Below are positions 26,040 through 33,130 of a DNA stretch of 64,000 bases, piece by piece. The position numbers and the translations under genes were made by a program. Every line of letters begins with the position of its first letter. Position 1 is the stretch's first letter. The notes under the pieces are model-generated. The model was given only the letters and a program-made list of their open reading frames with translations. It was not told the origin of the DNA and ran no database searches. This DNA comes from Sinorhizobium chiapasense. Lineage in GTDB: Bacteria; Pseudomonadota; Alphaproteobacteria; Rhizobiales; Rhizobiaceae. The DNA lies in NCBI RefSeq assembly GCF_036488675.1, contig NZ_CP133148.1, forward strand, positions 186,001-250,000, written 5' to 3'.

Positions 26040-26173
26040 ATGCACGCAGTGAAATTCCGCTGATGTTGTTGCTCTCGCCAACATGAACGGGGAACCTGTC
26101 TGGTCGCTGTCAAACACACAAACTACTCGAAACAGGACGTGCCGCATGAATCCGTTTTCATGCATGCGCTTCA

Positions 26174-26284
26174 GATCACGATGAATCTAGGTCGAATCGG
26201 CCTAAATTCATCATGATCAGTCACAATTGGTTGAGACGCGGGATGCGGGCGGAAACCGCGCACACTTTTCCTCATCCCGCTCTA
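26174..26284 (-). repeat. RIME type B repeat (reverse)
   Basis: GATCACGATGAATCTAGG..CCTAAATTCATCATGATC and GCGGGATGCGGGCGGAAA..TTTTCCTCATCCCGC, in the opposite order to the copy at 21561. It lies between the GT39 gene and the stop of the M20 amidohydrolase gene. Confidence 0.8.
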
Positions 26285-26293
26285 CTGCGCCGG

Positions 26294-27463
26294 TTAGAGC
26301 CGGGTGAGATAGGTCTCGGCGAGCTCGGTCCAGAAGGCGGCGCCGATCGGCAGGAGATCGTCGTTGAAGTTGTAGCCGGGATGGTGGAGCGGCTTCTCGT
26401 CGCCCGTCGCTTTGGTTCCGAGGAAGAAATAGCTGCCGGGCCGCTCTTTCAGCATATAGGCGAAGTCTTCGCTGCCCATGAAGGGGCGAGCAAGATCAAT
26501 GACCTTGTCGGTGCCGGCGAAGCGGATTGCGAGGTCGCGCACGAAATCGGTCTCGGCCTTGTGGTTGATCGTCGCGTCGTAACTCCGCTGGTAATCGACG
26601 GTGGCACGCATGCCGAAGCTTGCCGCCTGCGCTTCCGCGATCATGCGGATACGGCGTTCCAGTTCGTCGCGAACGGCGGGATCGAAGGAGCGAATACCGA
26701 CGACGATCTCAGCCCGTTCCGGGATTATGTTGCTCGCGGAGCCGGCGTGAAAGGCGCCGACCGTGACGACGGTCGGGTCCATGGGGTGGATGTTGCGCGA
26801 CACGACAGACTGCAGTGCCATGACGATGCTCGCGCCGCAGACGATCGGATCGGCGGTCTCCTGCGGTTCGGCGCCGTGACCGCCGCGGCCATGAACGGTG
26901 ATCCGCGCCTCGTCCACAGCCGCCATGATCGGGCCTTCACGCAAGGCGAACTGGCCGAAGGGGAGGTTCGGTTCATTGTGGAGCGCGAACACGGCATCGC
27001 AGGGAAACCTGTCGAACAGGCCGTCATCGATCATGATTTTCGCGCCGCCGAAATTCTCCTCGGCCGGCTGGAAGATGAGATGGATCGTGCCGTCGAAATT
27101 CCTCCGTTCGGCGAGCTTGCGAGCCGCGCCGAGCAGCATCGCCGTATGGCCGTCATGTCCGCAGGCATGCATCAACCCGGGCGTCTTGCTGGCATAGTCG
27201 AGACCGGTTTCCTCGTGGATCGGCAGGGCATCGATATCGGCACGGATGCCGATCGAGCGTGACCCGGTGCCGTTCCTGAGCGTGCCGACGACACCGGTCT
27301 TTGCAAGTCCCGTTGTTACCGTGTAGCCGAGTGTATCGAGGTGCCGGGCAATGAAGGCGGAGGTTCGCGTTTCCTCGAGACCCAATTCCGGGTGCGCATG
27401 CAGGTCGCGGCGGATGGAGACCAGCTCCGGCATGGCGTTGTCGATGGCGCTGGAGAGCTTCAT
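26294..27463 (-). CDS. M20 family amidohydrolase (hippurate hydrolase-like)
   Basis: A 389-aa zinc-dependent amidohydrolase of the M20D type (hippuricase, IAA-amino acid hydrolase, N-acyl amino acid deacylase). It has RRDLHAHPELGLEE, metal-ligand region MHACGHDGHTAMLLGAARKL, the EENFGGAKIMIDDG acidic motif, GRGGHGAEP in the dimerisation domain, and MGSEDFAYML near the end. It begins 1 nt after the stop of the downstream-facing permease gene, making it the last gene of the ABC transporter operon. The context implies the imported compound is an acylated or conjugated amino acid that is hydrolysed inside the cell. The actual substrate is not shown by sequence. The ATG at 27463 (MKLSSAID) is preferred over a start four codons upstream. 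Confidence 0.88.
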   Translation of the reverse strand: MKLSSAIDNAMPELVSIRRDLHAHPELGLEETRTSAFIARHLDTLGYTVTTGLAKTGVVGTLRNGTGSRSIGIRADIDALPIHEETGLDYASKTPGLMHACGHDGHTAMLLGAARKLAERRNFDGTIHLIFQPAEENFGGAKIMIDDGLFDRFPCDAVFALHNEPNLPFGQFALREGPIMAAVDEARITVHGRGGHGAEPQETADPIVCGASIVMALQSVVSRNIHPMDPTVVTVGAFHAGSASNIIPERAEIVVGIRSFDPAVRDELERRIRMIAEAQAASFGMRATVDYQRSYDATINHKAETDFVRDLAIRFAGTDKVIDLARPFMGSEDFAYMLKERPGSYFFLGTKATGDEKPLHHPGYNFNDDLLPIGAAFWTELAETYLTRL

Positions 27464-27464
27464 G

Positions 27465-28403
27465 TCAGGCACCACGTGTCGGTATGCGGTTTTCGAAATA
27501 GCGGAAGGCGACCACCAGAATGCCCGTAAGGCACAGATAGATCAGAGCAAGCAGCAGCAGCGGTTCGTAGGTGAGATAGGTTTCCTGCCGCACCTTCGAG
27601 ATGACCGCGTAGACATCGACGACGGTGATCGTCGCAACCAGGGGCGTCGACTTGAGCTGCAACACCGTCTCTCCGTTGAGCGTCGGGAGCGCGCGGTGGA
27701 TCGCACGCGGCAGCCAGATCCGCCGGAACGTCGTCCAGCGGCCCATGCCGTAGGCCCGCGCCGCTTCCAACTCGCCCGCCGGCACACCGGCAAAGGTGCC
27801 GCGCATCACTTCGCCCTCGTAGGCGGCAAAGGAGATGGTGAGCGCCGCAACGCCGTAGGGCCAGGCTTCGCGCAGATAAGGCCAGAGAAACGAGTGGCGG
27901 ATCGCCGGAAATTGCGGAAACAGCGAGCCGAGCCCGTAATAGAGCAGCCACAGCTGCAGGAGCAGCGGCGTCCCGCGAATGACCGTGCAGAAGATCTTGG
28001 CAAAGCCTTTGAGATACCAGGGCCCGGTGACCTGGACGAGACCCAGCGGCACGGCGAAAAGAAAACCGAGGATCGACGTGCCGAACAGCATCGCGATGCT
28101 GACAAGGATGCCCCAGCCGAGCCTCGGCAGGTAGCGCGGCAGCCAGTCCCAGCGCATGAGGACGGCGACGGCGACAATGAGTGCGGCGGCGAAGAGCATG
28201 AGAACGATGCGGTGAGGCTTGAAGAAGTTCTCGCCCTTGGGCAGGTCCTCGGGGGTGAAAGCTGGAGCGGGATGAGGAAAAGTGTGAAGCGGTTTTCCGC
28301 CGGCATCCCGCTCCAACTTATTAGAGTCGACCACCTCAATGCTTTTGGGTTGATTCAACCCAAAAGCATTGTGATCGAGAGCGTGGGTCGTTTCGTTGGT
28401 CAT
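27465..28403 (-). CDS. Amino-acid ABC transporter permease (HisM-like) carrying an in-frame repeat
   Basis: A polar-amino-acid ABC permease of 312 aa with the DUF/MetI-type EAA loop (YGVAALTISFAAYEGEVMRGTFAGVPAGELEAARAYGMG) and about five membrane segments. The N-terminal ~9-47 residues are encoded by a RIME type B repeat (28264-28379), so residues such as LDHNAFGLNQPKSIEVVDS have no homologous counterpart. Family-like sequence resumes at AFTPEDLPKGENFFKPHRIVLM. The start at 28403 overlaps the upstream permease stop (ATGA), so the repeat is inside the translated gene, not upstream of it. The extra segment would sit in the cytoplasm before the first helix. Confidence 0.9.
   Translation of the reverse strand: MTNETTHALDHNAFGLNQPKSIEVVDSNKLERDAGGKPLHTFPHPAPAFTPEDLPKGENFFKPHRIVLMLFAAALIVAVAVLMRWDWLPRYLPRLGWGILVSIAMLFGTSILGFLFAVPLGLVQVTGPWYLKGFAKIFCTVIRGTPLLLQLWLLYYGLGSLFPQFPAIRHSFLWPYLREAWPYGVAALTISFAAYEGEVMRGTFAGVPAGELEAARAYGMGRWTTFRRIWLPRAIHRALPTLNGETVLQLKSTPLVATITVVDVYAVISKVRQETYLTYEPLLLLALIYLCLTGILVVAFRYFENRIPTRGA
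28264..28379 (+). repeat. RIME type B repeat inside the permease gene
   Basis: GGAGCGGGATGAGGAAAAGTG..CGGTTTTCCGCCGGCATCCCGCTCC and TCAATGCTTTTGGGTTG..CAACCCAAAAGCATTG are the two palindromes, in the same orientation and spacing as the copy at 21561-21670. About 116 bp long, it stays in frame on the minus strand. Confidence 0.88.
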
Positions 28404-29125
28404 CGCTGCTCCACGAAACCGCGCCTGGCATGCCTTTCCAATGCGCCGATGAAGACGTTGGAAACGAGCGTCAGCGCAAGATAGAGCGCGCCGGCCGCGC
28501 AGAAGAAAAGCAGATAGGCCTTGGTTGCGCCGGCCGCCTGGCGGGTCACCAGCGTCAGTTCGCTGAAACCGACGACGGCGAGCAGGGCGGTATCCTTGGT
28601 GGCGATCAGCCAGAGATTGGCAAGGCCGGGTATGGCATAGGGCAGCATCGCGGGGAGGGTGACACGACGCAGGACCTTTCCGGGCGACATGCCATAGGCG
28701 CGCGCCGCCTCGATCTGCCCGGCGGGTACGGCCTTGATCGCGCCGCGCAGCACTTCCGTCGAATAGGCCCCCTGGACCACGCCAATGACGAAGATACCAG
28801 CCATCAGGCCGCTGATGTCGACAGTCCCGAAGCCGATAGCGCCGAGAAGCTGGTTCAAGAGGTCAGTACCGGCATAGTAGAGGAGGAGGATGAGGACGAG
28901 TTCGGGCACGGCCCGGACGATGGTGGTGTAGCATTCGAGAAGATCGCGCGTAACCGGCCCGCCATAGAGCTTGCCGAAGGCGCCGCCGACGCCGAGCAGC
29001 AGACCGAGCGCGTAACCGCCGACCGCGATCTGGATCGAATGGAGAAAGCCTTGCAGCAATACGCCGCCCCAGCCGGGCGCCGAGAGCGAGAGCAGGCTCC
29101 AGTTGATGATGGAATCCGCAGCCAT
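28400..29125 (-). CDS. Amino-acid ABC transporter permease (HisQ-like)
   Basis: The second permease of the transporter, ~241 aa, with SIQIAVGGYALGLLLGVGGAFGKLYG, the EAA-loop region STEVLRGAIKAVPAGQIEAARAYGMSPG and several membrane segments. It pairs with the adjacent permease to form the channel. Start choice: an in-frame ATG at 29149 lies inside the palindrome of a RIME repeat, whereas the ATG at 29125 (MAADSIINW) matches the family and has AAGGAG upstream, though at a rather long spacing. The stop overlaps the next permease by ATGA. Confidence 0.88.
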   Translation of the reverse strand: MAADSIINWSLLSLSAPGWGGVLLQGFLHSIQIAVGGYALGLLLGVGGAFGKLYGGPVTRDLLECYTTIVRAVPELVLILLLYYAGTDLLNQLLGAIGFGTVDISGLMAGIFVIGVVQGAYSTEVLRGAIKAVPAGQIEAARAYGMSPGKVLRRVTLPAMLPYAIPGLANLWLIATKDTALLAVVGFSELTLVTRQAAGATKAYLLFFCAAGALYLALTLVSNVFIGALERHARRGFVEQR

Positions 29126-29146
29126 GGCGACTTCATGCTCCTTCTG

Positions 29147-29250
29147 CATATTCCCCAGCTCGGAACCGAACTGGGGAGATGCAGCAACTCAAGGTGCTAC
29201 AGCGTCCGTTGCGCGTTTGATAAGACGCACGGCGCTGCAGGACTGCCGGC
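29147..29250 (+). repeat. RIME type A repeat between SBP and permease genes
   Basis: First palindrome GCATATTCCCCAGCTCGG..CCGAACTGGGGAGATGC, linker AACTCAAGGTG, second palindrome CTACAGCGTCC..GCGCGTTTGATAAGACGCACGGCGCTGCAG. Its left end touches the permease start region, so it sits between coding segments of one operon. Confidence 0.82.
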
Positions 29251-29265
29251 CGCCGGCCGGGGCGC

Positions 29266-30048
29266 TTAGCCGCCATAGATGTCGAAGTCGAAATACGTCT
29301 TCGAGAAGGTATCGTAGGTACCGTTCTCGCGGATCGCCTTGATCGCCGCGTTGATCTTGTCCTTGAGCTCGGCTTCGCCCTTGCGCAGGCCGACACCGAC
29401 GCCGGGGCCGAGGACGGCGAGATCCTGGGCGACATCACCCTTGTAGTCGCAGCATTCCTTGCCCTGGTCGCTCTTCAGGAAGGCGTCGAGTGCGATCGCA
29501 TCCGCCTGCACCGCGTCGACGCGGCCGGCGGCCAGATCCTGGTTTGCTTCGTCCTGCGTCTGATATTCTTTGACCTCCACGCCGGCCGGCGTGAAGTGCT
29601 TGGTCGCATAGGCCTGATGCACAGTCGAAACCTGCACGCCAAGCGTCTTGCCCGAAAGGCCTTCTGGCGTCGGCTTGATGTCCTCGCCCTTGGTGCCGAT
29701 GATGCCGGTCGGCGTGTTGTAGTACTTGTCGGAAAAATCGATGGTTTTCAGGCGCTCTTCCGTGATCGACATCGAACCGATGATCATGTCGATCTTCTTG
29801 GAAGTCAGCGCCGGGATGATGCCGTCCCAGGCGACCGGCGTGATGACGCAATCGAGTTTCGCCTCGGCGCAGATCGCTTTCATGAACTCGACTTCCCAAC
29901 CTTCCCAATTGCCGTTGGCGTCAGGGGACGTGAAGGGCGGATAGGGCTCGGCGGCAAAGCCGACCTTGACCGTTTCCGCCTGCGCGGCGACAGCGCCGCT
30001 GATCGACAATGCGGCCGCGACCGCCAGGAGTTTCAATGTCTTCTTCAT
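29266..30048 (-). CDS. Amino-acid ABC transporter periplasmic substrate-binding protein (HisJ/ArgT family)
   Basis: A family 3 solute-binding protein of 260 aa. A Sec signal peptide (MKKTLKLLAVAAALSISGAVAAQA, cleavage before ETVKVG) precedes the typical GFAAEPYPPFTSPDANGNWEGWEVEF start. Also seen are IIPALTSKKIDMIIGSMSITEERLKTIDFSDKYY, the ligand-contacting segment, and AGRVDAVQADAIALDAFL. Binding proteins of this subgroup take arginine, lysine, ornithine, histidine or opines. The divergent aruH/aruI genes favour arginine, as inference. It follows the ATPase gene by 36 nt. Confidence 0.88.
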   Translation of the reverse strand: MKKTLKLLAVAAALSISGAVAAQAETVKVGFAAEPYPPFTSPDANGNWEGWEVEFMKAICAEAKLDCVITPVAWDGIIPALTSKKIDMIIGSMSITEERLKTIDFSDKYYNTPTGIIGTKGEDIKPTPEGLSGKTLGVQVSTVHQAYATKHFTPAGVEVKEYQTQDEANQDLAAGRVDAVQADAIALDAFLKSDQGKECCDYKGDVAQDLAVLGPGVGVGLRKGEAELKDKINAAIKAIRENGTYDTFSKTYFDFDIYGG

Positions 30049-30084
30049 GCTGTTCCCTTTTTTGGTTGTTGAGCATTGCGGAAT

Positions 30085-30858
30085 TCAGTGAATGGAGCTG
30101 ATGAACCTCTTGAGCCTCTCGGATCTCGGCGCACCGAAGATCGCCTCGGGCGACCCCTGTTCTTCGATGACGCCGTTGTGCAGGAAGACGATGTGATTGG
30201 CGACGTCGCGGGCGAACTTCATCTCGTGAGTGACGAGGATCATCGTGCGCTTTTCGCGCGCGAGATCGCCGATGACGGAGAGCACTTCGCCGACGAGCTC
30301 CGGATCGAGGGCCGAGGTCGGCTCGTCGAAGAGCATCACCAGCGGCTGGATCGCCAGCGCCCGGGCGATCGCCGCCCGTTGTTGCTGGCCGCCGGAAAGG
30401 AAGGCCGGATAGGCATCGCGTTTCTCGTAAAGGCCGACCCGGCGCAGCAGCGTTTCGGCCGTCTCGATCGCCTCGGCCTTCGATTTGCCGAGCACATGCA
30501 CCGGCACTTCGATGACGTTTTGAAGAATGGTCATGTGCTGCCAGAGATTGAAACTTTGGAAGACCATGCCGAGCTCGGTGCGGATTCGCTGCACTTGCTT
30601 GCGATCGGCGGGCATCAACCCGCCATGGCCGTCTGACTTCATGCGGATTTCTTCGCCGTGAACGCTGACGCGCCCGGCCGACGGCAATTCCAGCATGTTG
30701 ATACAGCGAAGAAGGGTGGATTTGCCAGAGCCGCTGCCGCCGATGATCGCGATCACGTCGCCCTGTCGGGCCGTAAGCGATACACCTTTCAGCACTTCCA
30801 ATGGCCCGAAACGCTTGTGCAGGTCAGTGACCGCGATTGCCTGGGCCGTACCCGTCAT
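30085..30858 (-). CDS. Amino-acid ABC transporter ATP-binding protein (HisP-like)
   Basis: The energising subunit of the transporter, 257 aa. It has Walker A GGSGSGKST, Q-loop GMVFQSFNLW, signature LSGGQQQRAAIARAL, Walker B VMLFDEPTSALDP and the H-loop ILVTHEMKFA, all in normal order. It is the first gene of the operon ATPase-SBP-permease-permease-amidohydrolase on the minus strand, reading away from the TetR regulator. Regulation by that divergent regulator is likely but not shown. Confidence 0.93.
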   Translation of the reverse strand: MTGTAQAIAVTDLHKRFGPLEVLKGVSLTARQGDVIAIIGGSGSGKSTLLRCINMLELPSAGRVSVHGEEIRMKSDGHGGLMPADRKQVQRIRTELGMVFQSFNLWQHMTILQNVIEVPVHVLGKSKAEAIETAETLLRRVGLYEKRDAYPAFLSGGQQQRAAIARALAIQPLVMLFDEPTSALDPELVGEVLSVIGDLAREKRTMILVTHEMKFARDVANHIVFLHNGVIEEQGSPEAIFGAPRSERLKRFISSIH

Positions 30859-31133
30859 CGACGCGCCACTCCCGTGGCTCGAAGAGCTTTCCGTGAAAGC
30901 ATGAAAACAGTTCCCCTGGTCGTTCTCTCGTGCAGCATCTTCGGCTTGTCACGCTGTTTCATTGGGGGGGAATGTTGCACTTGTGCCGATATTATTCAAG
31001 CGTATAATAACCCCATCGCGGTTTTTTTGGCCGCGCTGACTGAACAGGCATCACCGCAGGAGCAACGCATGAGGCGATCCGGTTCGCTGACACTGACGAT
31101 CTGGTTCCGCGGCGCTGCGTACTGGAGGTTGCA
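30859..31133. promoter_or_regulatory. Divergent promoter region between the ABC operon and the TetR gene
   Basis: A plausible promoter for the regulator is TTGTGC (30981-30986) and TATAAT (31003-31008) with a 16-nt spacer. Overlapping it is an inverted repeat TATTAT (30990-30995) and ATAATA (31004-31009) with 8 nt between, a candidate operator for an autoregulating TetR protein. A G-run (GGGGGGG at ~30964-30970) lies just upstream. Confidence 0.45.
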
Positions 31134-31748
31134 GTGAATCGCCGCACATTTCACCGCGCTCCCGAGGGCGAGCGGCGCCAGGAACTAATCGAGGCGACGC
31201 TCGATTGCATCTCGGAATTCGGCCTGAAGGGCGCGACCGTCCGGCAGATCGCGATCCGCGCCGGCGTGACGGCGGGGCTTGTCCGCCACTATTTCGATTC
31301 CAAGGACCAGATGGTCGCGGAGGCATACCGTGCCGTCATCGCGTCCCTCACCGAGAAGGCACAGAATGTCGAGGGCGATCCTGCGACGCGGCTAAGGGAA
31401 TTCATTGCTGTCAACTTCACCGAACCGGTTGCCGACAGCCGCAGCGTCTCTCTCTGGGCAGCCTTCATCAGTCAGGTGCGGGTCGATCCGGTCCTCGCAG
31501 AGATTCACCGCGAAGGCTATCTTGCCTTCCGCAACACGTTGCAGGAACTGCTGAGCGAATTTCTTGCCGCCAAAGGCAGACCCGCAAGCGAGGAGGAGTG
31601 CCGCCGCCATGCGATTGCGATCAACGGCCTCATAGACGGGCTTTGGGTCGAAGGCTGCCTTGCCGGCGACCTCTTTCGCGACGGCGAACTGGTCAGCATT
31701 GCCATGGCCTCGGTCGAGGCCGTCCTCGGCCTGCCGATAGAAAACTAA
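31134..31748 (+). CDS. TetR/BetI-type transcriptional regulator
   Basis: A 204-aa repressor-type protein with an N-terminal TetR helix-turn-helix (ATLDCISEFGLKGATVRQIAIRAGVTAGLVRHYFDSKDQMVAEA) and a BetI-like ligand-binding C-domain (AAFISQVRVDPVLAEIHREGY, HAIAINGLIDGLWVEGCL). The start is GTG, justified by TGGAGG 7 nt upstream. It lies between the amino acid ABC operon (divergent) and aruH/aruI (downstream). It probably controls both, with the imported amino acid or a catabolite as inducer. Confidence 0.9.
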   Translation: MNRRTFHRAPEGERRQELIEATLDCISEFGLKGATVRQIAIRAGVTAGLVRHYFDSKDQMVAEAYRAVIASLTEKAQNVEGDPATRLREFIAVNFTEPVADSRSVSLWAAFISQVRVDPVLAEIHREGYLAFRNTLQELLSEFLAAKGRPASEEECRRHAIAINGLIDGLWVEGCLAGDLFRDGELVSIAMASVEAVLGLPIEN

Positions 31749-31751
31749 TGC

Positions 31752-31917
31752 ATGTCTCCCAAAAGTGTGCAGCGGTTTTGGGTTAACGACATGCATAAAA
31801 ACAAAGGCACGTCGCCCAAAAGTGTGCAGCGGTTTTGGGATAACGACATGCACAAAATCAAAGGCATGTCGCCCAAAAGTGTTCAGCGGTTTTGGGTTAA
31901 CGACATGCATAAAAACA
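31752..31917 (+). repeat. Tandem array of three 57-bp palindromic repeats
   Basis: Three copies of a 57-bp unit, start-to-start spacing exactly 57 nt. Each holds GCAxGTCGCCCAAAAGTG..GCGGTTTTGGG (hairpin CCCAAAA/TTTTGGG) then TTAACGACATGCATAAAA. ATGTC and GACAT make an outer stem. The palindrome is a different family from the RIME units. The array fills the space between the TetR gene and the aruH Shine-Dalgarno. A reading frame runs through it (57 is a multiple of three) but lacks a ribosome binding site. Confidence 0.9.
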
Positions 31918-31939
31918 AGGATCAAAAGGGAGCAAACAT

Positions 31940-33130
31940 TTGCGCTACGCGTCGATCACCTCACGTCTTGCTGATCTCGGCTCCGGTAAATGGACGTTGC
32001 ACATCCGCGCGCGCCAACTGAAGGCAGAAGGGGCCGACATAATCGAGCTGACGATCGGCGAGCCGGATCTGCCGCCCGCCCGCTCCCTGCTTGACGAATG
32101 CCAGCGTGCCATGAATGCGGGGCGGTACCGCTACTCGAACGGGCGCGGCGAACCAGCCGTCGTCACTGCTCTCACCGAAAAATACCGACGGCGCCGCGCT
32201 GATGTGACTGCCGAAAACGTCCTGTGCTTTCCGGGCACGCAGACGGCGCTCTTTGCCGTCATGCTGGGCCTCGTCGAGGCCGGCGACGCCGTGCTCGTCG
32301 GCGATCCGCTCTATGCTACCTATGAAGGCGTCATCCGGTCCACGGGTGCCCACCATGTCCTCGTTCCGCTGAAACCCGAATTCGGTTTTCACATGCGGGC
32401 GGAGGATCTGGAAAAGGCGATCACGCCGGAATGCCGTGTGCTGCTCCTCAACACACCGCACAATCCGACCGGTGCGGTGCTGACCGCCGCCGAGATTGCC
32501 GCCATCGGCGAAGTCGCCCGTCGCCACGACCTCTGGATCGTCTGCGACGAAGTCTATGAGGAACTGGTCTTCGATGCCGCGTTCGCGTCGCCCTTCGACA
32601 ATCCCGATCTCGCCGAGCGCACCGTGGTCGTCTCTTCCATCTCCAAGTCGCATGCCGCACCCGGCTTTCGCAGCGGCTGGGCGGTCGGTCCCGTCGAATT
32701 CGCGAATCGTCTCCTGCCGATCTCCGAAACCATGCTTTTCGGCGTGCAGCCCTTCATCGCCGATATGACGGCTTACGCGCTGACGCACGAGATCGACACG
32801 GCGAAAAGGATGCGCGAAGCCTACAAGCGGCGTGCCGGGCGTATCGTTGACGGTCTTGCCGACGCGCCGGGCGTCTTTGTCCTGCCGCCGGAAGCAGGCA
32901 TGTTCACGCTGATCGACGTCTCGGGCACCGGCCTGTCCGGCGAGGCGTTCGCCTGGGCGCTTCTCGAAGAGGAAGGCGTGGCGGTGATGCCGGGTTCTTC
33001 GTTCGGCGAGGAAGCGCAGAATTTCCTGCGCGTGAGCCTCACCGTTCTCGATTCCGATATTGACGAAGCATGCCGGCGCATCAACGCCCTTGCGGAACGC
33101 TTGACCGCCCGCAAGGAGCGCCGCGCATGA
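31940..33130 (+). CDS. aruH: PLP-dependent aminotransferase, probable arginine:pyruvate transaminase
   Basis: A 396-aa class I aminotransferase whose sequence resembles Pseudomonas AruH: start MRYASITSRLA, DPLYATYEGVI, LLNTPHNPTGA, DEVYEEL, PLP lysine in SSISKSHAAPGFRSGW, then REAYKRRAGRIV and GMFTLIDVSGTGLS. AruH transfers the alpha-amino group of arginine to pyruvate, giving 2-ketoarginine. The start is a TTG: the only in-frame ATG is far inside (about 32,112), while TTG 31940 has AAAGGGAG at ideal spacing. It is translationally coupled to aruI through ATGA at 33127. The assignment rests on similarity from memory plus the neighbouring decarboxylase. Confidence 0.8.
   Translation: MRYASITSRLADLGSGKWTLHIRARQLKAEGADIIELTIGEPDLPPARSLLDECQRAMNAGRYRYSNGRGEPAVVTALTEKYRRRRADVTAENVLCFPGTQTALFAVMLGLVEAGDAVLVGDPLYATYEGVIRSTGAHHVLVPLKPEFGFHMRAEDLEKAITPECRVLLLNTPHNPTGAVLTAAEIAAIGEVARRHDLWIVCDEVYEELVFDAAFASPFDNPDLAERTVVVSSISKSHAAPGFRSGWAVGPVEFANRLLPISETMLFGVQPFIADMTAYALTHEIDTAKRMREAYKRRAGRIVDGLADAPGVFVLPPEAGMFTLIDVSGTGLSGEAFAWALLEEEGVAVMPGSSFGEEAQNFLRVSLTVLDSDIDEACRRINALAERLTARKERRA

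Noticed and set aside
31752..31917. CRISPR array in the tandem repeats
   Set aside because: Units abut without unique spacers, only three copies, and no cas genes are present.
31392..31925. A 177-codon frame on the minus strand reading through the tandem repeats and the TetR gene
   Set aside because: It overlaps the well-supported TetR gene, and its N-terminus is only the translated 57-bp repeat. Openness is a by-product of the period being a multiple of three.
31752..32021. An 89-codon plus-strand frame starting inside the tandem repeats (MSPKSVQRFW...)
   Set aside because: No ribosome binding site, made of repeat units, and runs into aruH in the wrong frame. Treated as repeat, not gene.
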